DNA from: Candidatus Nitrosoglobus terrae
GTDB taxonomy: Bacteria; Pseudomonadota; Gammaproteobacteria; Nitrosococcales; Nitrosococcaceae
Reading direction: 5' to 3'
DNA: 64,000 bases
Assembly: GCF_002356115.1 (NCBI RefSeq)
Contig: NZ_AP014836.1
Location: forward strand, 372,001-436,000
Shown here in pieces: positions 30,228 through 40,307 of the stretch; position 1 is the stretch's first letter; every line of letters begins with the position of its first letter. Both the position numbers and the translations under genes were made by a program. Under the pieces are notes generated by a model, which had not been told where the DNA came from, did not search any database, and was given only the letters and a program-made list of their open reading frames with translations.

Positions 30228-31550
30228 ATGAGAATTACTACCCCGCCCTTAGATATTCAGGAATCCCATGGTTTTAAAAATGATTTACTTCAAAGAAAGC
30301 AGCTGGGTGAATCCCTAACCAATTTGGTTATTAATTCTACAGAAGCACTTGTTATTTCCCTCAACAGCCAGTGGGGTGAGGGAAAAACAACTTTTGTTAA
30401 GATGTGGCAAGGATTACTAAAAGAACAGAATATTCACAGTATCTATATTGATGCATTCCAGAATGATCATACAGATGATGCATTTATTTTGATTGTCAGT
30501 GCGATTAGCTCATATGCGGATCGGCATGCTGGAAAAAATAAAATTAAAAAATTTAAAAAAATCGCAATAGAAACAGGAAAACATTTAATTCCGTGGGCAG
30601 CTAAAACTGTTACTAAAGCGTTCACCTTTAACCTGATTGATAATGAGGGCATGGAGCGTTTGTTGGCGCAAAAAAATATTGTACAAGATACTTCTGAAGC
30701 AGTTGGAGGGTATGTTAAAGAACGGTTAGAAACCCACACCAAGAAAGTTGAATTAATAGAGGCTTTTAAAAAATCTTTATCCGAGCTACCCAGTAAATTA
30801 GAAAATAATACAAGCGCTAAGCTGGTTATCATTATTGATGAACTAGATAGGTGTAGGCTCTCATTTGCTATTGAAATTATCGAAAAGATAAAGCATTTCT
30901 TTTCAATTGAACATATTATCTTTGTGCTTGCGATGCATAGAAATCAGCTAGAAGGATCTATTAAACATATATACGGAAAAGATATTGATGCCTATACGTA
31001 TCTGCAAAAATTTATTAGTGTTGAAGCCACTCTTCCGCCGAAATTTTACTCCAACTACGATCATGGTAGCTACATTCAGCGATTAATAAAGTTACATGAG
31101 ATTCCAAATTATAATAATACTCATGAGGGTATTGTTTCTTATTTGATCCCGTTAGTTAGGCATTTTGAATTTTCTCTAAGGCAGATTGAAAAAGTATTTA
31201 CTAATTTAGCTATTATTTATGGTATTTCTAATGCTAAACAGGATAAATCTCTATTAGATTCCCCTGCGCTTATAGTCTTTATTTCAGCGGTTAGGGTGAA
31301 AAATTCAAATTTATTTGAAAGGCTTCAAAAGCAAAACATTACATTTAAGGATTTATGGGAAGGGCTTAAAATAGCCCAAGTAGATTTCTCCTTAGAGAAT
31401 TTGCGTAATTGGGTGCGCTTTGGGGTACTATCGGAAGAAGAATTTTGTACCCTTAGTGTAGATGATCCTGCTAGAAAAGTAATCAATCACTATAACATTA
31501 GAGAGAAGATAATTCCACTGCTTTGCCAGAGGCTTAGCATGTTTCAGTAG
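30228..31550 (+). CDS. KAP-family P-loop NTPase
   Basis: STAND-like P-loop NTPase of the KAP group, 440 residues. Walker A is SQWGEGKTT (residues 47-54), in the KAP form GxWGxGKT/S, and Walker B is VIIIDELDRCR (residues 200-210), the hallmark DELDRC. The segment between them is long (~150 residues), as in KAP proteins where membrane helices may be inserted, although only a weakly hydrophobic piece (residues ~118-135) is seen here. Known KAP proteins include phage-exclusion protein PifA of plasmid F. It has AT-rich codon use unlike its metabolic neighbours, and ends 11 bases from the convergent ubiI. Function here unknown; defence is a reasonable guess. Confidence 0.85.
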   Translation: MRITTPPLDIQESHGFKNDLLQRKQLGESLTNLVINSTEALVISLNSQWGEGKTTFVKMWQGLLKEQNIHSIYIDAFQNDHTDDAFILIVSAISSYADRHAGKNKIKKFKKIAIETGKHLIPWAAKTVTKAFTFNLIDNEGMERLLAQKNIVQDTSEAVGGYVKERLETHTKKVELIEAFKKSLSELPSKLENNTSAKLVIIIDELDRCRLSFAIEIIEKIKHFFSIEHIIFVLAMHRNQLEGSIKHIYGKDIDAYTYLQKFISVEATLPPKFYSNYDHGSYIQRLIKLHEIPNYNNTHEGIVSYLIPLVRHFEFSLRQIEKVFTNLAIIYGISNAKQDKSLLDSPALIVFISAVRVKNSNLFERLQKQNITFKDLWEGLKIAQVDFSLENLRNWVRFGVLSEEEFCTLSVDDPARKVINHYNIREKIIPLLCQRLSMFQ

Positions 31551-31561
31551 AGTGGTAGTTT

Positions 31562-32812
31562 TTATTTTTCTTCAATATTGAATCCCCCCCGAGCAAGGGA
31601 AGGCAAATCCCCTGTTAATCCTGAAGCTTGGCGCATGATTAGATGTTTAATAGGCGTAATTTTATCCGTTGCGGTAAGGCCGAGGTTACGAATCACTTGG
31701 ATGGGTAGTAAGGTGCTGCTAAAAAGACGCTTAAGAGCATCAATAGCAAGCTGAGTAGTAAAGTTATCTCCCTTCCTCCAGCGCTCAAAACGTCGTAAAG
31801 TAAGAAAATCCCCAGGATCTTTAATCTTTTTAGCGGTGGTTAATACTTCTGCTAAAACGGCGGCATCCAGTAACCCTAAATTTACCCCTTGACCCGCAAG
31901 GGGGTGAATGATATGAGCCGCATCTCCAACTAATGCTAGACGAGGCTGAACATAGGTTTTTACGTGGTGTGTACTGAGGGGAAAAGCAGCTCTAGGACTC
32001 ATCACTTGGGTAGCCCCTAGGCGGTACTCAAAGGCAGTACTCAGGGCGGTGGAAAATGCAGGGTTATCTAATGCGCATAACCGCTCAGCCTCTTCTGAGC
32101 GTGTACTCCAGACAATAGAGCATTGATGGGGATCTTGTAGCGGTAAAAAAGCAAGCACACCCTCAAGGAGAAAACGTTGCCAAGCGGTTTCTTCGTGGGA
32201 TTTTTCAGTGTGAATGGTAGCAACCAAACCTTTTTGTTGATAATCTTGGCAATAATTACTAATACCAACTAATTCTCTAACTTTAGACTGTGCTCCATCA
32301 GCACCTACTAATAAACTACTATTTAAGCAAGAACCTTCCTCTAATCGTATGCTTATATTCTGATCTTTTTGAATAATTCCATTGAGGTGCCCCGGTAAAT
32401 AGAGATCAATATTATTCTGTTTTTTACAGGCTTCAAGGAGAACGCTTTGAATAATTTTGTTTTCAATGATATGCCCTAGGTGAGATTCTCCGATGGTAGC
32501 GCTATCAAAGTGAATTTCCCCAATTCTCGCTGTATCCCATACGTGCATTTTTCGAAAGATGCTGACTCGTTTTGCTTCTATATCCTGCCAAATACCTATA
32601 TTTTTAAAAATATTTTCAGAAGCACGAGTAATAGCACTGACTCGTAGATCATAAGCATTTTCAGATATATCGTTTGCATTTGGTACAGGTAAGTTTGCTT
32701 CTACGAGCGCAATTTGAAATTTGGATGACTGACTTAGCGTTAGTGCTAAACAGGAACCCACCATGCCAGCGCCAACAATAATGATGTCATAAGAAGAGGG
32801 GCTTAGAGTCAC
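31562..32812 (-). CDS. ubiI: Ubiquinone biosynthesis FAD-dependent hydroxylase (UbiI/VisC-like)
   Basis: Flavin monooxygenase of the UbiH/COQ6 family, 416 residues, adding a ring hydroxyl in ubiquinone synthesis. FAD motifs are IIIVGAGMVGSCLALTLS near the N-terminus and LALVGDAAHIIHPLAGQGVNLGL near residue 290. The start is GTG, overlapping the ubiH stop by four bases (GTGA). The order pepP-ubiH-this gene matches E. coli pepP-ubiH-ubiI, which supports C5-hydroxylase UbiI, but the family members cannot be told apart with certainty by eye. Confidence 0.82.
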   Translation of the reverse strand: MTLSPSSYDIIIVGAGMVGSCLALTLSQSSKFQIALVEANLPVPNANDISENAYDLRVSAITRASENIFKNIGIWQDIEAKRVSIFRKMHVWDTARIGEIHFDSATIGESHLGHIIENKIIQSVLLEACKKQNNIDLYLPGHLNGIIQKDQNISIRLEEGSCLNSSLLVGADGAQSKVRELVGISNYCQDYQQKGLVATIHTEKSHEETAWQRFLLEGVLAFLPLQDPHQCSIVWSTRSEEAERLCALDNPAFSTALSTAFEYRLGATQVMSPRAAFPLSTHHVKTYVQPRLALVGDAAHIIHPLAGQGVNLGLLDAAVLAEVLTTAKKIKDPGDFLTLRRFERWRKGDNFTTQLAIDALKRLFSSTLLPIQVIRNLGLTATDKITPIKHLIMRQASGLTGDLPSLARGGFNIEEK

Positions 32813-34044
32813 AATGCCAGTCCTCGAGTTAGGCGGGGTTGTTGTCCTAGAAGTCCAGTGGCTTGACGAATAAGCAATTGCTTAAGTGGAGGAATTAAAT
32901 CTAAAGCAGTTAAGCCTAATCCTCGACTTTGACTAAGTACTGGATAATCATTTGAAAAGAGATAGATTAAAGAATCTGTAAATTTTGTCACTAAGCATTG
33001 ATCTCGATAACGCCATTTTGTATAAGTTGATAGGGCATCGAGGCTTCCATAATCTTGGCCAACTTTATGGGCATCAGCAATCATTTCAGCTAAAGCAGCA
33101 ACATCTCGTAATCCTAAATTAAACCCTTGGCCAGCAACGGGATGGAGGTTATGGGCAGCGTTGCCTATTAGTACAGCTCGGTGCGTAATCTGCTGCTGCG
33201 CCCAAAGTAGCTGAAGTGGATAAGCATAGCGTTTACTGGTGCGAATGAGCCGGCCTAAGCGTCTTCCAAAACGCTGCTGTAATAGAGAGAGAAAAATTTT
33301 ATCATTTACTGCGGTAAGATAAGGCGCTTGGGCATTTTTTACGGTCCAAACTACATTGGAGTATCCCTCGTTTAAAGGTAGTAATGCCAATGGTCCAGTA
33401 TCAGTAAATCGTTCAAAAGCCGTATATTGATGAGACCGTTCTGTAGCTACATTAGTAGTAATAACTGTTTGACCATAGTCTTTTTGATAAACGGGGATCT
33501 GTAATAACTGTCGTGTTAGGGAATGCCCCCCCTCGGCCACTACTAACAATTGAGTAGAAAGCGTTTGGATATGGGTTTGAGAGGTGATTTGTACCTGTAT
33601 TTTTTCAGCATTATTAATAATATTAATAATTTTAGCTGGGCGAATAAATTCAATTTGGGCAAATTTTTTAAGCTGTTGATAGATCGCCTGAGTAAGTACC
33701 TCCATTCTTACCACATAACCTAATGCAGGTAGAGAAGCTTGAGTGGTATCTAAGCGTGTTACTCCAAAATGGCCACGATTAGAAATGTGAATATGATGAA
33801 TAGGTATTGCTTTAGGCGCGATGGTGGACCAGCAACCTATACTTTCAAGGATACGACGAGAGCTAAAAGCCAGTGCAATTGCGCGAGAGTCAGTATCTGC
33901 ATTTGGTGGTTCGCTGGTACCCGTAGGAGGGGTGGCCTCTATAATGCCAATACGTAAGGATCGAGGCGCTAAAGCTAAAGCAAGACTGCCGCCAACAAGG
34001 CCGCCGCCAGCAATGAGGAGATCATAATCAAGAGAAGAAGACAT
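32809..34044 (-). CDS. ubiH: 2-octaprenyl-6-methoxyphenol hydroxylase UbiH
   Basis: FAD-dependent hydroxylase of ubiquinone synthesis, 411 residues. It shows the dinucleotide fold DLLIAGGGLVGGSLALALA, and the second FAD motif VLIGNAAHNLHPVAGQGFNLGLRDVAALAE (with GN in place of the usual GD). It lies 23 bases after pepP and overlaps the next hydroxylase gene, in the order found in E. coli. Ubiquinone made by this pathway is the acceptor for the complex I encoded at the end of this window. Confidence 0.87.
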   Translation of the reverse strand: MSSSLDYDLLIAGGGLVGGSLALALAPRSLRIGIIEATPPTGTSEPPNADTDSRAIALAFSSRRILESIGCWSTIAPKAIPIHHIHISNRGHFGVTRLDTTQASLPALGYVVRMEVLTQAIYQQLKKFAQIEFIRPAKIINIINNAEKIQVQITSQTHIQTLSTQLLVVAEGGHSLTRQLLQIPVYQKDYGQTVITTNVATERSHQYTAFERFTDTGPLALLPLNEGYSNVVWTVKNAQAPYLTAVNDKIFLSLLQQRFGRRLGRLIRTSKRYAYPLQLLWAQQQITHRAVLIGNAAHNLHPVAGQGFNLGLRDVAALAEMIADAHKVGQDYGSLDALSTYTKWRYRDQCLVTKFTDSLIYLFSNDYPVLSQSRGLGLTALDLIPPLKQLLIRQATGLLGQQPRLTRGLAL

Positions 34045-34067
34045 TATTGCTGTTTAGGTATTTGCGT

Positions 34068-35375
34068 TTATGAAGAAGCCATTAAGCTTTGAATTTCATC
34101 TACGGTCTTGGGAGCTGCTGCACTTAAAATTTCATAGCCATTTTTAGTTACTAAGATATCATCTTCAATTCTAACTCCAATGTTCCACCATTTTTTAGCG
34201 ATATCGGGGCTGGCGGGGATATATAATCCTGGTTCTATCGTTAGCACCATGCCAGCCTCAAAAACTCGCCATTCGTCATTGATCTTGTAATCTCCCACAT
34301 CATGGACATCCATACCTAACCAATGTCCGGTACGGTGCATAAAAAACTGACGATAATACCCTTTTTTAATTAAGGTATTTACCTGCCCTTTAAGCAAACC
34401 AAGAGATACTAAGCCTTCTGTTAATATGTGTACTGCGGCCTCATGGGGATCATTCCAATGGTTTCCTAGTTTTACTTTATTGATTGCAGCCACCTGTGCT
34501 TCTAGGACAAGCTCATAAATAGCTTTTTGCGCTGGGGAGAAGCAACCATTTACTGGAAACGTACGGGTAATATCCCCAGCATAATAATCGTACTCAGCAC
34601 CTGCATCAATAAGTAGTAGTTCATTTTTTTTTAGGCGAGTATTGTTATCAGTATAGTGAAGAATACAAGCATTACTACCCCCTCCTATAATAGGAGGGTA
34701 GGCGTGGGATCGAGCACCTTGATTACAGAAATGATGAGAGATTTCTGCTTCTATTTGGTACTCCATTATGTCAGGACGACAGAATTGCATTGCTCGGATG
34801 TGAGCTTCGGCTGAAATCCGTGCCGCCTCACGCATAGCTTTAATTTCTTGTGCGCTTTTAATCAGGCGCATTTCATGGAGTAAGTGATCAAGGGCTACAA
34901 GCTCCCCTGGGGCGCGCTTACCTGCGCGGGAGGCTCGTCGGATCTGGTTAATCCAATTTACCAGCCGCCGATCAAACTCTAAATAATAACCGATAGCGTA
35001 GTAAATACGATCTTTTCCCTCTAAAAGACCGGGAAGAATGCTATCAATATCCGTAATAGGAAAAGCATCATCTGCCCCATAATTTTCACAAGCTCCTTTA
35101 ATTCCAGCGCGTTGGCCTTCCCATCTCTCTTTTTCTGGATCTTCTTCTCGGCAAAATAAAAGGTATTCTCCATGATCACGGCTAGGGATGAATACAGCGA
35201 CTGCTTCATGTTCAGGAAAGCCTGTTAAATAATAGAAATTACTATCGGCACGAAATGGGAATGCAACATCGCGGTTGCGATAATAAGTGCTTGCTGTAGG
35301 TAATATAGCAATGCTATCTTCTCCCATCGTTTCCATTAAATATTTACGGCGGAGCTGAAATTCTTTAGATTCCAT
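34068..35375 (-). CDS. pepP: Xaa-Pro aminopeptidase (aminopeptidase P II)
   Basis: Manganese peptidase removing N-terminal residues before proline. The 435-residue product has the N-terminal PepP domain (FPFRADSNFYYLTGFPEHEAV) and the pita-bread catalytic domain with all metal ligands: two Asp in LLIDAGAEYDYYAGDITRTF, His in HRTGHWLGMDVHDVG, Glu in LTIEPGLYIP and Glu in GVRIEDDIL. First gene of the pepP-ubiH-ubiI operon; the ygfB gene that precedes it in E. coli is missing, and a 420-base AT-rich gap separates it from the divergent zap genes. Confidence 0.96.
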   Translation of the reverse strand: MESKEFQLRRKYLMETMGEDSIAILPTASTYYRNRDVAFPFRADSNFYYLTGFPEHEAVAVFIPSRDHGEYLLFCREEDPEKERWEGQRAGIKGACENYGADDAFPITDIDSILPGLLEGKDRIYYAIGYYLEFDRRLVNWINQIRRASRAGKRAPGELVALDHLLHEMRLIKSAQEIKAMREAARISAEAHIRAMQFCRPDIMEYQIEAEISHHFCNQGARSHAYPPIIGGGSNACILHYTDNNTRLKKNELLLIDAGAEYDYYAGDITRTFPVNGCFSPAQKAIYELVLEAQVAAINKVKLGNHWNDPHEAAVHILTEGLVSLGLLKGQVNTLIKKGYYRQFFMHRTGHWLGMDVHDVGDYKINDEWRVFEAGMVLTIEPGLYIPASPDIAKKWWNIGVRIEDDILVTKNGYEILSAAAPKTVDEIQSLMASS

Positions 35376-35500
35376 AATAATAAATAACTATATTTTAAAG
35401 CTGATTTATGGTGATTATCTATTGATAATGAAATATTTTATTACTGATCTGAGAACTTTACTGTTAGCAAATTTTATTCTTAAGTTAGGAGTATGCTGTT

Positions 35501-35532
35501 TTTAATTTTGTGACATTTATCACAAAATTAAA
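35501..35532. promoter_or_regulatory. Perfect CRP/FNR-like palindrome and promoter before zap genes
   Basis: TTTAATTTTGTGA (35501-35513) and TCACAAAATTAAA (35520-35532) are perfect inverted repeats around CATTTA. The core TGTGA-N6-TCACA is the CRP-family operator consensus. A TATAAT follows at 35549-35554, which would place the operator near -44, a typical activator position for rightward transcription. The remainder of the 35376-35795 gap is AT-rich and shows nothing else clear. Confidence 0.6.
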
Positions 35533-35795
35533 GATTAGTTATGCTGAATATAATGGTAGTGTTTTAGTGCAGGGATAAGTTTACGCACAGGATTAGTAAT
35601 TTATAATTCTTTTATATAAATTACAGCTTAATATAGATTTTTAATTATTAATCCATGTTATATTTTACAGCATAAATCATAAGTAATTAATTATAATAAT
35701 TCTAAAATATTCTTGGCGTTAAAGTTAGTTAAATTACCGTTGTGGTTCGGATTTGCTCTCGAGCTACATTGGGTAAGAATAAGAGCCTATAAAAC

Positions 35796-35993
35796 ATGAC
35801 AATTGAGCAATTAGAGCAGCGTATTAATGAGTTAATTAAGCTTTGTGATCATCTAAAGGCAGAAAACCAAGCCTTACGCAATCAGATTACGGAACTCGAT
35901 TCTGAGCAAACTAGGCTGATTAGATTAACCGAGCTTGCACGAAACCGGATCGAAGATATGATCATGCGCCTAAAATCTATGGAGCAGGCCTGA
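35796..35993 (+). CDS. ZapB-like coiled-coil protein (TIGR02449 type)
   Basis: Short 65-residue protein that is one continuous coiled coil (MTIEQLEQRINELIKLCDHL ... EQTRLIRLTELARNRIEDMI), without cysteine motifs or membrane segments. Small proteins of this kind are found directly before zapA in many gammaproteobacteria and are thought to act in cell division. Its stop overlaps the zapA ATG as TGATG, so translation is coupled. Weak Shine-Dalgarno; the start is the only ATG that fits. Confidence 0.8.
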   Translation: MTIEQLEQRINELIKLCDHLKAENQALRNQITELDSEQTRLIRLTELARNRIEDMIMRLKSMEQA

Positions 35994-36307
35994 TGAATAA
36001 TGAGGCTCCGCCAATGGTATTGCATATATTAGGTAAAGAATATCGGGTAGGTTGCCCACTTGGTAATGAAGAGTCATTGCTAACAGCCGCTCGATATGTA
36101 AATAAAAAAATGGAAGAGGTTAAAGGCTGCGGTAAAGTTATTGGTGTAGAACGAGTAGCTATAATGACAGCCCTAAATATCGCTCATGAATTATTGGAGG
36201 AGTATAGCAGAAAAAAGGAAGAACATGAGCTAAATGAGCGTATTCAAGCCCTTCGGTATAAAGTTGAAATGGTATTAGAGGAATACCGTCAGATTGAGGC
36301 TTCATAA
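35993..36307 (+). CDS. zapA: Cell division protein ZapA
   Basis: FtsZ-ring stabilising protein of 104 residues. The N-terminal domain shows VLHILGKEYRVGCPLGNEESLLTAARYVNKKMEEV, the ZapA signature, followed by a C-terminal dimerising coiled coil (residues ~60-104). The placement, divergent from pepP and followed by 6S RNA, is the conserved gammaproteobacterial order. Confidence 0.94.
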   Translation: MNNEAPPMVLHILGKEYRVGCPLGNEESLLTAARYVNKKMEEVKGCGKVIGVERVAIMTALNIAHELLEEYSRKKEEHELNERIQALRYKVEMVLEEYRQIEAS

Positions 36308-36320
36308 AAGGATCGGAGTT

Positions 36321-36408
36321 AACTGTTTACGTATTGCAATTATCGGCTTATGTGCGCCGATCCTGTTGGGCTACTCACTGCGTTTTTCTTGATCCATCGG
36401 AACCTCTC
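36321..36408 (+). repeat. Dispersed intergenic repeat, copy A
   Basis: The stretch from AACTGTTTACGTATTGCAAT through ATTATCGGCTTAT to CACTGCGTTTTTC and CATCGGAACCTCT recurs in inverted orientation at 38844-38939 and, more weakly, at 44098-44190. The best shared run between the two good copies is ATTATCGGCTTAT. It sits between zapA and the 6S RNA gene. Two short open frames running across it (36334-36519 and 36350-36535) show no family likeness. An 8-base stem (AGGATCGG 36309-36316 with CCGATCCT 36357-36364) overlaps it. Confidence 0.65.
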
Positions 36409-36537
36409 CTCTATACAGCACATGTTATTAGCCCTTGCGCCCTGTGCTTCACTACGCTGCGCAACATCGCTGGAGGTCGTCTTGTATTCTGCATTTTTCT
36501 ATGCTGGACTTTCTTATAGATTCGAGGGAAAATAAGG

Positions 36538-36723
36538 CCTCCTGTAGTGTACGCCAGTGGGCTAGATATTACTTGAGGCTATATCTAAGGCGCTAGGGGG
36601 CAGGATTTGTAATACTAATGCGCATGTCTGCCTAGACTGTAGCAGAAAGCCTCCGGTATTACACGGAGCTCCCACTTGGACTTTTTGGTCTCAAGAGCGA
36701 TGCCCACAGCGGCACTACGGGAT
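36538..36723 (+). ncRNA. ssrS: 6S RNA
   Basis: Regulatory RNA that mimics an open promoter and binds the sigma-70 RNA polymerase holoenzyme. About 185 bases directly after zapA, the conserved position of ssrS. The ends form the closing stem, CTCCTGTAGTG (36539-36549) with CACTACGGGA (36713-36722, with G-U), then GTGGGC at 36557-36562 pairs with GCCCAC at 36702-36707, leaving a long internal rod with a central bulge. Boundaries are estimated from the closing stem. The usual downstream fau gene is replaced by the convergent aroE, whose stop is only a few bases away. Confidence 0.82.
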
Positions 36724-36725
36724 CT

Positions 36726-37580
36726 TTATTCCCCTATAGTAAGTAAGCGATCTCTTTGTTTTAATCTTAGTTGTGTAATGATGGGTGCAGTGTTAGGTCT
36801 TATCTTACGCCAAATGAAGAATGATTCTGCTGCCTGTTCTACTAGCATTCCTAGGCCATCTAAACAGTGCTCTGCCCCTTGTATTTGCCCCCATTTAATA
36901 AAAGCTGTAGATTCGTTTCCATACATCATATCGTAAACCCAGCTATTAGGATTTAATATTCTTGGGGGGAGTTGAGGAACTTCTCCGTGAAGGCTGCTTG
37001 CTGTAGCATTAATAATAAGATCGAAGGAGTTATTTTCAAGCAGCTCGTGCCCACCCCCTATAATCGTACCAAAAGGGCTAAATCGTGCTGCTAGCTCAAT
37101 GGCTTTAGCGGAGGTGCGGTTAATTACAGCTAGATGTGATGGTTTTTCTGATAATAATGCCTCTATGACCCCAGAGGCTGCACCGCCAGCCCCCAGTAGC
37201 AGAAGCCGCTGACCACTGATCCGTTTTCCATGATTCTGGGTTAGATCTCGTACTAATCCTATGCCGTCAGTATTATAGCCAAACAATGATCCATCTTCTT
37301 TAATAGCAATAGTATTAACTGCTTTTGCTCTTTGAGCTTCAGAGCTGCATTTATCCATTAAACTCCAAGCTTGGTTTTTAAATGGGATAGTAATGTTTAA
37401 CCCTTTACCTCCTTGGTTATGAAAAACAGTTATTGCTTCTTCAAATTTTCCTACCTCCACCAATATGGGTGTATAGATTAGATTTTGGTTCGTCTGATAA
37501 GCAAACATAGTATGAATCTGGGGAGATTTACTATGGGCAATAGGATTACCCATAACAGCGTAATGATCAGGTATTACCAT
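36726..37580 (-). CDS. aroE: Shikimate dehydrogenase
   Basis: NADPH-dependent reduction of 3-dehydroshikimate to shikimate in aromatic amino acid synthesis. The 284-residue product has MGNPIAHSKSPQIH near the N-terminus, the catalytic lysine in GLNITIPFKNQAW (residues ~77-89), the NADPH loop LLLGAGGAASGVIEALL and LINATASSLHGE. It lies 7 bases after hemB on the same strand, so the two are probably one transcript, and its end meets the 6S RNA gene. Confidence 0.96.
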   Translation of the reverse strand: MVIPDHYAVMGNPIAHSKSPQIHTMFAYQTNQNLIYTPILVEVGKFEEAITVFHNQGGKGLNITIPFKNQAWSLMDKCSSEAQRAKAVNTIAIKEDGSLFGYNTDGIGLVRDLTQNHGKRISGQRLLLLGAGGAASGVIEALLSEKPSHLAVINRTSAKAIELAARFSPFGTIIGGGHELLENNSFDLIINATASSLHGEVPQLPPRILNPNSWVYDMMYGNESTAFIKWGQIQGAEHCLDGLGMLVEQAAESFFIWRKIRPNTAPIITQLRLKQRDRLLTIGE

Positions 37581-37587
37581 TAGGTTA

Positions 37588-39106
<1,519 letters not shown>

Positions 39107-40252
39107 TTGCGCCTTAATGCCTTATTTGCGCTTGAGGATGGTACTGTATTTAGAGGTACTAGTATTGGTTACGAGGGGCAAACAGTTGGTGAAGTAGTAT
39201 TTAACACTGCTATGACTGGATATCAAGAGATTCTAACTGATCCCTCTTATTATCAGCAGATTGTTACGCTAACCTATCCACATATTGGAAATGTGGGCAT
39301 CAACAAAGAAGATTGGGAATCAAATCAAGTTTATGCTCGTGGTTTAATCATTCGTGATTATCCTTCTATATATAGTAACTGGCGAGGAAAAGAATCGCTT
39401 GCTTCCTTTTTAGCCCAAAATAAAGTCGTTGCTATTACAGATATTGATACTCGAAAATTAACACGATATCTACGTGAACACGGCGCGCTTAATGGTTGTA
39501 TCATGACGGGTAAAGCCATTGATGAGGTGGAGGCAATAACAAGAGCACAGGCTTTCTCTGGTATTAAAGGTGTAGATCTTGCTCAGATCGTAACTACTAG
39601 CGCCTCGTATGATTGGGCTGAAGGAACTTGGGGTCTAAGGAAAGCTTTCAGATCTAATAGAAAGGGATTAGAAAATCATTTTCATGTAGTTGCCTATGAT
39701 TTTGGTGTGAAACGTAATATTTTGCGTATGCTCGTTGACCGAGGCTGTCGAGTAACGGTTATCCCCGCTAAAACTTCAGCTAAAGAAGTATTGGCTTTAT
39801 CTCCTGACGGAGTATTACTTTCTAATGGACCTGGGGATCCAGAGCCGTGTAATTATGCAATTGAAGCGATTCAAGAATTTTTAACTCACCCTATCCCCTT
39901 ATTTGGCATTTGTTTAGGCTATCAGCTGCTTGCTCTTGCTAGTGGGGCAGCTACAGTGAAGATGAAGTTTGGTCATCACGGAGCTAATCATCCAGTACGG
40001 AATTTAGCCACTGGGGAGGTAATGATTACTAGTCAAAATCATAATTTTGCAGTGGATGAGAGTACGCTGCCAAGATGTTTACGGGCAACTCATCGCTCTT
40101 TATTTGATAATACCTTACAGGGTATTAAACATATGGATAAACCAGCTTTTGGTTTTCAGGGGCACCCAGAGGCTAGCCCCGGCCCCCACGATATAGCCCC
40201 CTTGTTTGATTATTTTATCAGCTTGATGCAAGGGGCTAATTCTCGTTATTAA
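39107..40252 (+). CDS. carA: Carbamoyl-phosphate synthase small subunit (glutaminase)
   Basis: Glutamine amidotransferase subunit that passes ammonia to CarB for carbamoyl phosphate, shared by arginine and pyrimidine synthesis. The 381-residue product starts at TTG ([21 protein letters not shown]), supported by GCGGAGG five bases upstream. The class I amidotransferase triad is visible: Cys in [10 protein letters not shown], His and Glu in [13 protein letters not shown]. carB follows after 55 bases. Confidence 0.97.
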   Translation: MRLNALFALEDGTVFRGTSIGYEGQTVGEVVFNTAMTGYQEILTDPSYYQQIVTLTYPHIGNVGINKEDWESNQVYARGLIIRDYPSIYSNWRGKESLASFLAQNKVVAITDIDTRKLTRYLREHGALNGCIMTGKAIDEVEAITRAQAFSGIKGVDLAQIVTTSASYDWAEGTWGLRKAFRSNRKGLENHFHVVAYDFGVKRNILRMLVDRGCRVTVIPAKTSAKEVLALSPDGVLLSNGPGDPEPCNYAIEAIQEFLTHPIPLFGICLGYQLLALASGAATVKMKFGHHGANHPVRNLATGEVMITSQNHNFAVDESTLPRCLRATHRSLFDNTLQGIKHMDKPAFGFQGHPEASPGPHDIAPLFDYFISLMQGANSRY

Positions 40253-40307
40253 TTTAATTAGTTATTTGTTGGTGTAAAGGCCAATATCAGTCCTGGAAAT
40301 ATTACTA

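Noticed and set aside
36334-36535. Two overlapping 61-codon frames before the 6S RNA gene
   Set aside because: They run across the dispersed repeat in different frames; copy B does not preserve either frame convincingly.
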